Positions 29,651 to 39,152 of a stretch of DNA of 64,000 nucleotides are shown here, in pieces. Below the pieces are notes generated by a model that did not search any database, had not been told where the DNA came from, and saw nothing but the letters and a program-made list of their open reading frames with translations. Origin of the DNA: JACCTU01 sp963788055 (GTDB lineage Bacteria > Actinomycetota > Thermoleophilia > Gaiellales > Gaiellaceae); NCBI GenBank assembly GCA_963788055.1, contig CAWBFA010000002.1:310001-374000 (forward strand), read 5' to 3'. Position 1 is the stretch's first letter. Every line of letters starts with the position of its first letter. The position numbers were made by a program, and so were the translations under genes.

Positions 29651-32209
29651 TCAGCGGGTCGACGTCCTGACCTCCCACGGCCGGAGGTCGAGCGTCTCGC
29701 CCCCGAGCCGAACTGGTGCGCGGCTCGGGTGTTTCGTTCGCGACGCGAGCCACGTGCGGGCGCGAGCGCCGTGAGAACGACGCCCTCGCCTTCGAGCGTG
29801 AGCCCCTCGGCCTGCGCGAGCTTTCCCGGGTCGCCGGCCCCCGATGGCAGTGAGGAACGGGAGCCGGTAGCGCTCCGCCTGCTCCAGCACGTCCGGGCCT
29901 GGACGCTCGCCCTCGTGCGGGTAGATCGCGAACGCGAACTCGTGCCGACCGCGCATCTGCGCGTCGGGGATCGCCAGCTCCGGGCCGGCCGGCTCCTCTC
30001 GGTACGGGTTCGTGTTGCGGCTGATCCAGCCGGTCGACCTCAGGACGGTCAACGCGAGCTCGCGACCGTCGAGCAGCTCGTACTCCGAGACGTGCTCGAG
30101 CAGCAGCGCAACGCCCCCGGCGGAGACGAACGACGACGCCGGGAAGGTCGGAAGCGGCATCTCGCCGTGGCCGCCTTCGGCGACGAGCCCGCGCTGGACG
30201 ACGGCGTACTGGCCCTCCGCGTAGGAGTGCGACGCGTGCTGCGGCAGCGGCACGTGGACCCGCACGCGCTGGTCCTCGGCCGGGTTGTCGAACGCCACGC
30301 GGAGACGCACGAACGGCTCGCCCGCGCGAAGCTCGACGTGCGTCTCGACCTCGACGACGTGGTCAGGAGGCCACGTGTACGTACGCCGGACGACGAGCGA
30401 CGCGCGCACCGGACCGCTCTCCAGCGACTCGACGCGCACCGACTCCGGGCGATCGACGAGCACGTCGTCCGCCGGCGGCGCGTAGTTGTAGGAGTCGCCG
30501 ACGTCGAAGCCGCGGACGATCCGGCCGACGCCTTCGAGGTCGCCGATCCGCAGCGTGCCGTCGTCCGCGACCTCCACGCGCAGCAGTCCGTTCTCGAGCA
30601 CTCCGCCGTCGAGCGTCGCGGCGCCGTTGGCCGCCTCACTGCCTTCGACCGCGCGCACGCCCGTCCAGCCGAGCGCGGGCGCCGACACGCGCGAGACGAG
30701 CCGGCGGCGCGGGCGGGTCCGGAACACGATCTCCCAGCGCTCGTCCTCCTTGGCCTTGGCGGAGACAAGTACCGCCGCGCGTAGCGCGACGAGATCGATC
30801 GAAGGCGGGTCCGGCTCGGTGTCGAGCTCGAAGACCATCCGCGGCCCCGGCTCGACCGCGAAGCCGTTCAGCCAGTGTCCGAAGAGCTCTCGCCCATGCA
30901 GGCGCCGCTTCACGAGCTCGGGAACATCGCGTCCCAGCAACTCGACGCGGTGCAGCTGCGGCGCATTCCGCGAAAGCTCCTGCGCACCGAAGCGAGAACC
31001 GTCGGCCGTCTCGAGCGAGACGTCGTCCCACTCGACGGGCACCGGAAGCTCGACCTCGACGACGTCGTCGCGCACGAACGGCGACGGATTTGCGACGACG
31101 GCGGCGCCCCGAGGTGTCGCCGCGCGCGCGGGCTCGAGCGCTTCGGCGGCGAGGTCCCGGCCCAGCTGCTCAGCCTCGGCGAAACGCACGAGGACCTGCG
31201 CGGAGACGGCGTCGGCCGAGCACCCGCAGATCGAGTCGTGCGCTGAGTTCTCGATCACCCGACGCCACGCGAGTCCGAGGAACTCGGCCGGCCACGTGTC
31301 GCCGTGTAGAGCCGCGAGCGGCTCGGCGTACCGCTCGAGCCACCGTTCGGCACGGGCGGCTGCCGCTCTGATGTCGATCCGCGCGGACGTGACGTTCATC
31401 AGCACGTTCGCGCGCGCGCCCGAGCGCATCTCGCCCGTCCACGTGGTGGCGGGGGCTGAGCCGTCACGCAGCGCCCCGCCGAGTGTGGTCAGGTCGATCC
31501 GCACACGATCGTTCTCCGCGTTTGCACGCTCGACCACGTCGACGAGCTCAGGGAGCGGCTCCTGATGGTCGGTGCCGTACATCGCGAGCACCGGGTCCTC
31601 GCCGAAGAACGGGCGCATCGACTCGACCAGCGCCTCGACGGCGTCGCCGAGCTTGTCAGGCGCCATCAGGAGGTAGGCGGCGTTGCCGTACCCCGCGGGG
31701 AGATACTCCGCGCGCACCGACGAGCCGTCGACGCCGCGCCACTCGAAGACGTGCCGGTCGATCGCCGCCGGCACGCCACGCCAGACGACGGCGTTGTCCA
31801 GCCCGTGCGCGCGCAGGATCTGAGGCATCTGTGCGATGTGACCGAACATGTCCGGCAGGTAGCCGACGCGCATCCCGCCGCCGAGCTCGCGTGCGCGGGC
31901 GAGCCCGAGCTCCAGGTTCCGCCAGATCGTCTCGCCGGAGACGAGGAACTCGTCCATCAGCACCTGCCATGGCCCGATCGCGAGCCGTCCGTCCTCGACG
32001 AGCGCGCGCAGCCGCGGCTCGTTCTCGGGACGGACCTCCAGGTAGTCGTCGATCGTCTGGAGCTGGCCGTCGAGCGTGAACACGAACCGCTCGTCCGCCT
32101 CCATCAGCTCGAGCACCTTGTCGATCAGCCGAACGAGTTTCAGGCGGAAGCTCTGAAACGGCAGGTACCACTCTCGGTCCCAGTGCGTGTGGGGGACCAG
32201 GTTGACGAT
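29651..32209 (-). CDS. GH38 alpha-mannosidase (C-terminal frameshifts)
   Basis: A cytoplasmic retaining glycosidase of about 850 residues. It starts with IVNLVPHTHWDREWYLPF, the GH38 metal site; the nucleophile is Asp120 in GYLPDMFGH, and FEWRGVDGSSVRAEYLP, YGTDHQEP and ENSAHDSICGCS complete the catalytic half. The C-terminal half is the beta-rich domain. The last 60 residues hold apparent frameshifts: after LPFLTAIG the frame should change to DPGKLAQAEGLTLEGEGVV, then to HVARVANETPEPRT, and return for GGETLDLRPWEVRTSTR. No ATG, GTG or TTG exists between the permease stop and VNLVPHTHWD; I give the ATC at 32209, so the start is unresolved. It ends an ABC sugar operon. Confidence 0.88.
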   Translation of the reverse strand: MVNLVPHTHWDREWYLPFQSFRLKLVRLIDKVLELMEADERFVFTLDGQLQTIDDYLEVRPENEPRLRALVEDGRLAIGPWQVLMDEFLVSGETIWRNLELGLARARELGGGMRVGYLPDMFGHIAQMPQILRAHGLDNAVVWRGVPAAIDRHVFEWRGVDGSSVRAEYLPAGYGNAAYLLMAPDKLGDAVEALVESMRPFFGEDPVLAMYGTDHQEPLPELVDVVERANAENDRVRIDLTTLGGALRDGSAPATTWTGEMRSGARANVLMNVTSARIDIRAAAARAERWLERYAEPLAALHGDTWPAEFLGLAWRRVIENSAHDSICGCSADAVSAQVLVRFAEAEQLGRDLAAEALEPARAATPRGAAVVANPSPFVRDDVVEVELPVPVEWDDVSLETADGSRFGAQELSRNAPQLHRVELLGRDVPELVKRRLHGRELFGHWLNGFAVEPGPRMVFELDTEPDPPSIDLVALRAAVLVSAKAKEDERWEIVFRTRPRRRLVSRVSAPALGWTGVRAVEGSEAANGAATLDGGVLENGLLRVEVADDGTLRIGDLEGVGRIVRGFDVGDSYNYAPPADDVLVDRPESVRVESLESGPVRASLVVRRTYTWPPDHVVEVETHVELRAGEPFVRLRVAFDNPAEDQRVRVHVPLPQHASHSYAEGQYAVVQRGLVAEGGHGEMPLPTFPASSFVSAGGVALLLEHVSEYELLDGRELALTVLRSTGWISRNTNPYREEPAGPELAIPDAQMRGRHEFAFAIYPHEGERPGPDVLEQAERYRLPFLTAIGGRRPGKARAGRGAHARRRGRRSHGARARTWLASRTKHPSRAPVRLGGETLDLRPWEVRTSTR

Positions 32210-32220
32210 CTGCTGGGGAG

Positions 32221-33141
32221 CTATTTGACCGAGCCCGCCAACAGGCCTTGCACGAAGTACCGCTGGAGGGCGAAGAAGACGATCAGCGGCACGGCCATCA
32301 GCAGGAACGCGCCCGCGCTCAGCAGATGGTACTCGACCCCGTACGTCGAGAGCATCTGGCTGATCCTGATCGTCATCGGCCACTGGTCGGACTCCTGGAT
32401 GAACACCAGCGCCGTCAGGAGGTCGTTCCACACCCAGAGGAACTGGAAGATCCCGAACGACGCGAGCGCCGGCACCGAGAGCGGGATCACGATGCTGCGG
32501 AAGATCTTCCAGTTCGTGGCCCCATCGACCCGCGCCGCCTCGATCAGGTCGCGCGGAAGCGTGATGAAGAAGTTCCGCAGCAGGAAGACGCAGAACGGAA
32601 GCGCGAACACGGTGTGCGCGATCCAGATTCCGAAGTACCAGCCGGTGATCGCCGTCTTCGTCCCGGTCAGGAACTCGCCGAGGTCCTGGAACTCGACGAG
32701 GATCGGGACGAACGCGCTCTGAACCGGCACAACCATCAGCGCGACGATCGAGAGGAAGATCGTGTCCCGGAGCGGGAAGCGGATCCATGCGAACGCGTAC
32801 GCCGCCATCGAGCCGATCAAGAGCGGCAGCAGCGTCGACGGCACTGCGATCAGGGCGCTGTTGACGAAGCTGCTGCTCATCTGGTTCGCATTGAGGACGA
32901 GGTCGTAGTTCTTGAGCGTGAAGTCCGTGTTCGTGAACGCCGTCCACCACCCGGAAGACGCGATGTCCGGGCGGGGCCGGAAGGAGGTGACGAGCAGCCC
33001 GACGGTCGGAAGCAGCCAGAGGCCGGCGAGGACGATGAGGGCGATGTGGACGGGGCTTCGCCCCAGGAACCCCACGACTCGCGTCGAGACCGACTCGCGC
33101 GGACGGACGGCGATCGTCTCGGCGGCGGTCGTGGTGCTCAT
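32221..33141 (-). CDS. ABC sugar permease (MalG-like)
   Basis: One of two membrane subunits of the importer. The 306-residue product has six helices and the EAA motif that contacts the ATPase (LIEAARVDGATNWKIFRSIV). It ends with a QRYFVQGLLAGSVK tail typical of MalG/UgpE-type proteins. ATG 33141 overlaps the stop of the partner permease in an ATGA junction. The alpha-mannosidase follows after the stop. Confidence 0.94.
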   Translation of the reverse strand: MSTTTAAETIAVRPRESVSTRVVGFLGRSPVHIALIVLAGLWLLPTVGLLVTSFRPRPDIASSGWWTAFTNTDFTLKNYDLVLNANQMSSSFVNSALIAVPSTLLPLLIGSMAAYAFAWIRFPLRDTIFLSIVALMVVPVQSAFVPILVEFQDLGEFLTGTKTAITGWYFGIWIAHTVFALPFCVFLLRNFFITLPRDLIEAARVDGATNWKIFRSIVIPLSVPALASFGIFQFLWVWNDLLTALVFIQESDQWPMTIRISQMLSTYGVEYHLLSAGAFLLMAVPLIVFFALQRYFVQGLLAGSVK

Positions 33142-34107
33142 GACACCACCGCTTCGGCGCGGAAACGCCGGATCTGCCAGATCATCACCGGGATGATCAA
33201 GAGGAGCATCACGACCGCGACCGACGCGCCGTAGCCGCCGAGCCCGTTCTCGAACGTCTCGACGTAGTAGCTGTACGCGATCACGCGAGTCGCACCGCCA
33301 GGGCCGCCCTTGGTCATGATGTACACGATGTCGAACACCTTGATCACGTTGATGATCATCCAGACCGAGACGACGGCGATCGGGAGCGAGAGCAGCGGAA
33401 ACTGGATCCGGCGGAAGATGTCCCACTCGGTCGCGCCGTCGGTGCGCGCCGCCTCGATCACCTCTTGTGAGATGCCCTTGAGCGCGGCGGAGAGCACGAC
33501 CATCACGAACCCGGTCGACGCCCACACGTAGGCGACGATGATCGCGTAGTTCGCGGTGTCTTCGCGCCCGAGCCACGAAACGGGGTCCCCTCCGGCACCG
33601 GAGACCAACGCATTAACGACACCGATCTGGGGGTCCGGGCTGTAGACGAGCAGCCAGATCACCCCGACGGCGGTTGCGGAGATCGCCATCGGCACGAAGA
33701 TGATCGCCTTGAACGCCGCCTCGTAGCGAACCCGAGTGGCCAACACGGCCGTGACGAGCCCGAGCAGCAGGCAGAGGATCGGATAGACGATCAGCCAGCG
33801 GATGTTGTTGACGAGCGCGCCCGACCACGGGAACTCGTCGCGGTCGAGAAACCGACTGTCGCGGGTGAGCAGCCGCTCGTAGTTGTCGAAGCCGACCCAC
33901 TCGGTGCCGAAGTTCAGCCCACGCGTCTTGTTGACGCTGAGGGCGACCGTCCAGATGACCGGGACGATCAGGAAGAAGACGACGAGGACGAGCGCAGGCA
34001 GCGAGGAACGGCAAGGCCTGCAGCCCGCCCTCGCGCATCGCAGCGAGCCGCCGCCCCAGGGGTGGCTTCGCAACAACGCTTCCCGGGGCGACGGTACCGC
34101 TACTCAT
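33138..34107 (-). CDS. ABC sugar permease (MalF-like), N-terminal frameshift
   Basis: The second membrane subunit. The main frame from about 34000 carries six helices and the EAA loop (VIEAARTDGATEWDIFRRIQ), ending in WQIRRFRAEAVVS. The true start is probably ATG 34107 in another frame, MSSGTVAPGSVVAKPP... LQALPFLA, which must shift one base near 34000-34010 to reach ALVLVVFFLIVPVIWTVALS, the first helix. One inserted base in a GC-rich GCTGCC string would explain it. Total about 320 residues, normal for MalF-type sugar permeases lacking the large periplasmic loop. Confidence 0.88.
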
Positions 34108-34129
34108 TGGCTCGCGTTACCCGCTCGTC

Positions 34130-35424
34130 CTAGCCGGCGAACGCGTCCTCAGCCTGCTGTTGGAACTGCTCGAGCTGAGCGTCCGCGCGTGCCTGGGTTC
34201 TTGATCACGTTCTGGAGCAGCGTGCCCCAGTCCTCGCCGAGCGCGCCCGGCAGAAGGTCGGAGCCGTCGAACACGAACACCTCGGCGTTCGTGACCTGCT
34301 CGGCCTCCTTCTTGACGAGCTCGTTCGGGTACGCGTCGGCCGTGACGCCCTTGTTCGGCGACACGATCGCGCCGGTCGAGACCCAGATCTCTCCGGCTTC
34401 CGGCGACGCGAGGTACTCGATCAGCTTCGAGACGTCTTCGTTGTTCACGAAGGCCGCGGTGACGTCGCCGCCGCCGACGAGCGGCTCGCCCTGAGCCTCG
34501 TCGATCGTGACGAACGGGTAGAAGTCGATCGTCTCGCCCGGCTTCAGGGCAGGGTTGACGTCCGCCAGCGTGATGCCGCCGACGAAGCCGCCCTCCATGT
34601 ACATGTGAGCGGTCGGGTTGCCGCTGAACACCTTGCCGATTCCGTCGACGAAACCGGTGCCGAGCGCACCGTCGATTCCGCCGGCCACCGTGTTGTCGTT
34701 GAGCATCTTCGTCATCATCTCGAGCGCGGTCTTCACCGTCGGATCGGTGAAGCGGAATCTCGCCGCTGAACAGCTGGTTGTACTTGTCCGGGCCCGCCGT
34801 GCGGGCGTAGACGTTCTCGAACCAGTCGGTCAGCGTCCACGAGTCCTTCGCACCGAGTGACCATGGCTTCTCGGGCGTGGAAGCGAGCTCGTCGGTCAGC
34901 GACTGGAGCTCGTCCCACGTCTGCTGCGGCTTGACCGCGGTGTCGTCCGGCCTGTACCAGATGACGCTCTTGGAGTTCGCCTTCGCGACGACGCCGTACG
35001 TCGTCCCGTCGACCTCCGTGAGGCTCGTCCACGCCTCGCTGTAGTTCGAGTTGATCTCTTCGGTGTCCAGACCGAGATCGTCGAGCGAGATCAGCGACCC
35101 TTCTTTCGCGAGATCGGAGACGATGCCCGGCCGCGGGATGATCGCGACCATCGGCGGGTTGCCAGCCGCGAGCCGCGAGCGAACCACCGGCAGGAAGTCA
35201 CGCGCCGACTCGTACTTCGTCTTGATTCCTGTCTTTGCCGTGAACGCAGTGAGGACCTTCTGGAAGGCCTCCTGCTCGCCGCCGCCCCAGAGCGACAGCA
35301 CGCTGACGGTGCCTGTCCCCGCTTCGCTTCCCTCGTCGTCGCTGCCGCCGCATGCGGACGCAGCAACGGCGAGCGAGAGCGCGAGGACGACCGCACCGAA
35401 AGCCAGCGCGTACTTCCTGATCAC
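34130..35424 (-). CDS. ABC sugar-binding lipoprotein (two frameshifts)
   Basis: Extracellular binding protein that delivers sugar to the permease. GTG 35424 opens a lipoprotein signal (MIRKYALAFGAVVLALSLAV, lipobox ASAC at about 27-29), then SVLSLWGGGEQEAFQKVLTA, typical of family 1 solute-binding proteins. Near 34750, after NQLFSGEIP, one base is needed to continue as VKTALEMMTKMLNDNTVAGG. Near 34192, after VIKNP, a second missing base restores QARADAQLEQFQQQAEDAFA and the stop at 34130. The repaired length is about 430 residues. Its start overlaps the ATPase stop (GTGA). Confidence 0.88.
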
Positions 35425-36644
35425 GTTCCCTCCTCCGTCGTTTTGTCGTAGATCCCCATTCCACTTTCGGGGTCGAAGAAATGCAGTCCATCGGTGTCGA
35501 CGGCGACCTCCGCCTGCTCTCCCGGATGCGCCTTGGAGCGTGCGCCGAAGCGGCCGACGAGGGTCGCGCCCTCACCGCCCGTGATGCCGGCGGCGGGCTC
35601 GATCGCGCCCGCGTCGTGCGCGAGCTCCTTCACCTCGTCCGTGCGGGCGGGCTTCGCGTCGGTGTTGATGTAGACGATCAGCTCGGCCCCGAGCGCCTCG
35701 GTCAGCGCGACCTCGCCCTTGAGCCATCGGCCCGCCGGGACGTCGGTCGCGAGCGATGCGTCCTCAAGATGCTCCGGCCGGATTCCGATCACCACCGTCT
35801 TGCCGTCGTAGGCCTTCAGCGCTGGGCGCTGGGAGAGTGCGCGCTCCCCGAGCTGCACTTTCTGACTGCCGATCGCGACAGCCATCCCGCCGTTCGATTG
35901 CTCGAGCGTTCCCTCGAGGAGGTTCATGGCGGGACTGCCGATGAAGCCGCCGACGAAGAGGTTGACCGGCTCGTCGTAGAGCTCCTGCGGCGTCGCGACC
36001 TGCTGCAGCTCGCCCTTGCGCATCACCGCGACCCGGTCGCCCATCGTCATCGCCTCGACCTGATCGTGCGTGACGTAGATCGTCGTGGTGCCCAGCCTGC
36101 TCTGGAGTTGCGAGATCTCCGCGCGCATCTGCACACGAAGTTTCGCGTCGAGGTTCGAGAGGGGCTCGTCCATCAGGAAGGCCTGCGGCTGGCGGACGAT
36201 CGCGCGGCCCATTGCGACGCGCTGACGCTGTCCGCCCGAGAGTGCGCGTGGCTTGCGGTCGAGGAAGGCTTCGAGGTCGAGCACGCGCGCGGCGTCCTTG
36301 ACGCGCTCGTCGATCTCCTTCTTGTCCATCTTCCGGAGCTTCAGGCCGAACGCGATGTTGTCGTACACGGTCAGGTGCGGGTAGAGCGCGTAGCTCTGGA
36401 AGACCATCGCGATGTCGCGGTTGCGCGGCGCGACGTTGTTCACGACGCGATCGCCGATCTTCAACTCTCCCTCGCTGATCTCCTCGAGGCCGGCGACCAT
36501 GCGCAACGCGGTCGTCTTGCCGCACCCGGACGGGCCGACGAGGACCATGAACTCTCCGTCCTTGATCTCGAGATCAACGCCCGAGACCGCCCGGGTTCCA
36601 TCGGGATAGATCTTGCTGACGTTCTCGAACGTGACCTCAGCCAA
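35421..36644 (-). CDS. sugar ABC transporter ATPase (MsmK/UgpC-like)
   Basis: Powers sugar import. Of 407 residues, residues 37-44 are the Walker A GPSGCGKT, then the Q-loop in VFQSYALYPHLTV, the ABC signature LSGGQRQRVAMGRA, Walker B AFLMDEPLSNLD and switch His in YVTHDQVEAMT. A C-terminal TOBE-type regulatory domain follows. TTG 36644 is chosen for its position next to AEVTFENVSK and an AGGGGG ribosome binding site; a longer frame exists. It is the first gene of the operon ATPase, binding protein, two permeases, alpha-mannosidase. Confidence 0.94.
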   Translation of the reverse strand: MAEVTFENVSKIYPDGTRAVSGVDLEIKDGEFMVLVGPSGCGKTTALRMVAGLEEISEGELKIGDRVVNNVAPRNRDIAMVFQSYALYPHLTVYDNIAFGLKLRKMDKKEIDERVKDAARVLDLEAFLDRKPRALSGGQRQRVAMGRAIVRQPQAFLMDEPLSNLDAKLRVQMRAEISQLQSRLGTTTIYVTHDQVEAMTMGDRVAVMRKGELQQVATPQELYDEPVNLFVGGFIGSPAMNLLEGTLEQSNGGMAVAIGSQKVQLGERALSQRPALKAYDGKTVVIGIRPEHLEDASLATDVPAGRWLKGEVALTEALGAELIVYINTDAKPARTDEVKELAHDAGAIEPAAGITGGEGATLVGRFGARSKAHPGEQAEVAVDTDGLHFFDPESGMGIYDKTTEEGT

Positions 36645-36686
36645 GCCAACCCCCTTTTCTAGGTATGTTCCTACCAGCCCGGACAC

Positions 36687-36700
36687 CGGTTTGGCAACCG
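36687..36700. promoter_or_regulatory. inverted repeat upstream of the sugar operon
   Basis: CGGTT-TGGC-AACCG lies 43 bases before the ATPase start. A dyad here is the natural place for an operator of a sugar-responsive repressor (LacI or ROK type), but no regulator gene is adjacent. Confidence 0.3.
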
Positions 36701-36788
36701 AGCTCCCAGGAGGGCGAGCCTCCAGCCCGCCCGGGAAGCCGAGCCGGCGTCGGCGCGCGGACGGGAACGGCTACTACGCTCCGCGCCG

Positions 36789-37445
36789 ATGGAGGCGTTG
36801 CTCGCGTTCGGCGCCGCACTGCTCGCCTTCCGGCTGGCCGGGAGTCTCGCGCGCCGCTGGCGAACGACGCGCGCGCCACAGCTCGCCGCGTGGTCGGCGT
36901 CGTTGCTCGCGTATGCCTTTGCCGCCGCAGCGCTCGCGTGGGGCGCCGCGGCGGGCTGGAACGAGACGTCGTTTCGCGTCTACTACACGTTCGGCGGTCT
37001 GCTGACGGCGCCGCTGCTCGGTGTCGGATCGCTGCTGTTGACGGGACGACGTTGGGCGGCGACCTTAGGGCTGCTCTACACCGGCCTCGCACTCGGCATC
37101 GGTCTCGCATCGCCGCTCACGTCCCCCGTCGGTGGAACGACGATCCCGGAGGCGCAGCAACATCTCGACCTCTTCCCCGAACGCGTCGTCGCGATCGCTG
37201 CGAACTCGCTCGGCACACTCGCGGTCGTCGTCGTCGCACTCACCACGATTCGGAGACGTCCTGTCGGCAACGCGCTGATTCTTGCGGGCGTCGCCGCCGC
37301 AGCTGCCGGCAGCGCTGTCGCGGGCCTCGGCGTCGCGCAAACGGCCGCATTCATTGTGTTAGGAGTTCTCCTTCTCTATTGGGGCTTCAATGCGCAAGGT
37401 AAGAATTTTGTGAGCTTTCGCCTGACTAGAAAACACCCCGGCTAA
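36789..37445 (+). CDS. multi-pass membrane protein of unknown function
   Basis: The 218 residues are almost entirely hydrophobic, with about seven helices (1-18, 33-55, 65-85, 90-108, 130-152, 160-178, 180-198). I do not recognise the family; similar uncharacterised proteins occur in actinobacteria. There are no catalytic motifs. It starts at ATG 36789 and is divergent from the sugar operon. The stop is only 14 bases before the leader hairpin of the next gene. Confidence 0.75.
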   Translation: MEALLAFGAALLAFRLAGSLARRWRTTRAPQLAAWSASLLAYAFAAAALAWGAAAGWNETSFRVYYTFGGLLTAPLLGVGSLLLTGRRWAATLGLLYTGLALGIGLASPLTSPVGGTTIPEAQQHLDLFPERVVAIAANSLGTLAVVVVALTTIRRRPVGNALILAGVAAAAAGSAVAGLGVAQTAAFIVLGVLLLYWGFNAQGKNFVSFRLTRKHPG

Positions 37446-37459
37446 CCTCGCCTGAATCC

Positions 37460-37489
37460 GGCGGAGCTGTGGCCAGCTTTTGTCCGCCG
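37460..37489 (+). promoter_or_regulatory. leader hairpin of the Rpf-like gene
   Basis: CGGCGGA (37461-37467 region) pairs with TCCGCCG, and inside it AGCTG pairs with CAGCT, making a long hairpin. The ribosome binding site GGAGGGGG follows within ten bases. It could govern translation. Rpf genes of actinobacteria often have a c-di-AMP riboswitch, but I could not match that motif here. Confidence 0.35.
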
Positions 37490-37508
37490 ACCTGCGGAGG
37501 GGGAAAAC

Positions 37509-38102
37509 ATCTCGATACGAAGACACCTGGCAGCCGCCTGTGCGCTGTCAACGACATTGATCGCGGGCGTGTATGCGCCGGCTTCGATCGCGGAGGACGC
37601 GCCCCAGCCGCCGCCGGTCACGACGACCCAACCGGAAACGGATGTGGGAAACGTGCTGCTGGTCCAGATCGTCAAGTACCGGGAGGAGACGTGGCGATGG
37701 GAGCGCTTGATGCGTGTTGCGCGCACACCTGCCTCTCGTATCGCCGAGCGCAGCAACGAGCGCGAGCAGCGCCTCTTGATTCTCGAGGCATGGAGGGAGA
37801 AGGCGGCGAAACGGCGGCGCCAGGCCGCGAACCCGCCCCGCCGGCAGCAGTGGCTGTGCATCCACCGGTACGAGCGTCACCCGCGCCAGGGCTGGGCGAC
37901 CGTGACCGGGAACGGCTACTACGGAGGCTTGCAGATGGACCTCGGCTTCCAGCGAACGTATGCACCCGAGCTTCTTCGGGCGAAAGGCACGGCGAACAGG
38001 TGGACCGCGCTCGAGCAGATCTGGGTCGCCGAGCGCGCGTACCGAAGCGGCCGTGGGTTCACTCCCTGGCCGCACACCGCGCGCAACTGCGGACTCCTGT
38101 AG
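37509..38102 (+). CDS. Rpf-like (transglycosylase-like) exported protein
   Basis: Predicted cell-wall hydrolase of the resuscitation-promoting factor type. The C-terminal 75 residues have WLCIHRYERHPRQG, NGYYGGLQMDLGFQRTYAPE, and WVAERAYRSGRGFTPWPHTA ending CGLL, typical of this domain. The preceding part is a charged helical linker. N-terminally a signal peptide reads RRHLAAACALSTTLIAGVYA, but no ordinary start codon lies before it in frame; an ATC at 37509 has GGAGG eight bases upstream. Starting at TTG 37557 would destroy the signal. The stop abuts the stop of the convergent M23 peptidase. Confidence 0.85.
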   Translation: MSIRRHLAAACALSTTLIAGVYAPASIAEDAPQPPPVTTTQPETDVGNVLLVQIVKYREETWRWERLMRVARTPASRIAERSNEREQRLLILEAWREKAAKRRRQAANPPRRQQWLCIHRYERHPRQGWATVTGNGYYGGLQMDLGFQRTYAPELLRAKGTANRWTALEQIWVAERAYRSGRGFTPWPHTARNCGLL

Positions 38103-38957
38103 CTACCTGAACGCGGGCAGCGGATCCACTGCCGCTCCGCGCACGCGCACTTCGAAATGCAGGTGCGGTCCCGTCGCGCTGCCGCTCGCGCCGACGCGCG
38201 CGATCGCCTGGCCCACGCGAACGCTCTGGCCCGGCTTGACCAGAATCGCGGAGAGATGCGCGTACACCGTGCTTACTCCGAGCTTGTGCTTGAGCGCCAC
38301 CGTGTTGCCGTAGCCGTGGAGCCAGCGGGTGACCGTGACGACCCCGCCACGGGCTGCCAGCACCGGCGTTCCCGTCGGTGCGGGGAAGTCCACGCCCGTG
38401 TGCATGCGCACGCCACGGGGGCCGAAGACGTCGGTATAGGGGACGTAGAGCGGCGGCGAAAACGCGACCGGCGAGGTCGCAGGCGGTCTGGCGAGCGCAC
38501 GCATCGTCGCCGGTCCTGCAACGCCGTCCTGCTCGAGCCCCACCCACTCCTGGAAACGGCGAATGGCGGCCTCCGTGCGGGGACCGAAGTCCCCGTCGAA
38601 GGTGCCGGACGGGAAACCTCGCACCCCAAGCCGGAACTGCAGCGACGCGACGTCCCAGCCTCGCATGCGCTCCGCGAGCGTCCGCGTGCCGAAACCGGGG
38701 CGGCCGAGCCTCCCGAGCGCCTTGCGTGTCCGGGGGCCGACAACGCCGTCGACGCTGATCTTGGCCCGCGCCTGGACGAGCCGCACCGCCTGGGCGGTCT
38801 CGGGGCCGTTCAGCCCGTCGACGGAGCCCTCGTAGACCCCGTTCGCGCGCAGGGCGACCTGTAGCGCGGCGATGCGCGCATCCGCCGCCGCTCCGGCCGC
38901 GGGAGCTGCGAGTGCGAGTGCAAGGAGCGGCGGAGCAAAGAGCGCTCCTAGACGCAT
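38103..38957 (-). CDS. secreted M23 (LytM) peptidase with two peptidoglycan-binding domains
   Basis: A 284-residue cell-wall endopeptidase. Residues 1-25 are a signal peptide; two PG_binding_1 domains follow (about 27-85 and 98-156), each with a DGxxGPxT signature (DGLNGPETAQAV, DGDFGPRTEAAI). The LytM domain has the zinc ligands H186 and D190 in MHTGVDF, H234 in YAHLS and H267 in GPHLHFEV. It probably trims peptidoglycan cross-bridges. Placed tail to tail with the Rpf-like gene, suggesting a shared cell-wall role. ATG 38957. Confidence 0.95.
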   Translation of the reverse strand: MRLGALFAPPLLALALAAPAAGAAADARIAALQVALRANGVYEGSVDGLNGPETAQAVRLVQARAKISVDGVVGPRTRKALGRLGRPGFGTRTLAERMRGWDVASLQFRLGVRGFPSGTFDGDFGPRTEAAIRRFQEWVGLEQDGVAGPATMRALARPPATSPVAFSPPLYVPYTDVFGPRGVRMHTGVDFPAPTGTPVLAARGGVVTVTRWLHGYGNTVALKHKLGVSTVYAHLSAILVKPGQSVRVGQAIARVGASGSATGPHLHFEVRVRGAAVDPLPAFR

Positions 38958-39013
38958 GGACCTGAGAAGGTTCGCCCCTCCCTACGGCTCTCCTACGTCG
39001 ATAGGCTCCGTTC

Positions 39014-39130
39014 GTGGGACGTGGATCACGGCCGAGGCGGCGCTGGGCAAACGATCGCCGGCGCAAAAAGAAGGAGCGCGAGAAGCGGCACGCAGCCGCG
39101 GCCGCGCCTCCAACGTCTCGCTCGCGCTGA
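39014..39130 (+). CDS. small basic protein
   Basis: A 38-residue frame from GTG 39014: VGRGSRPRRRWANDRRRKKK followed by EREKRHAAAAAPPTSRSR. Highly basic, probably nucleic-acid or ribosome associated; actinobacteria have comparable unnamed small proteins. A -10-like TAGGCT ends six bases upstream of the GTG, suggesting a leaderless transcript. It lies in the gap between the M23 peptidase and gatB, on the opposite strand to both. Low-complexity composition means chance remains possible. Confidence 0.5.
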   Translation: MGRGSRPRRRWANDRRRKKKEREKRHAAAAAPPTSRSR

Positions 39131-39152
39131 CGTGGAGCGCGCGGGCGACCGG

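Noticed and set aside
37441..37510. c-di-AMP (ydaO) riboswitch before the Rpf-like gene
   Set aside because: The bases GCTAACCTCG resemble part of the motif, but the remaining conserved sections and the needed length are absent; only a simple nested hairpin is visible.
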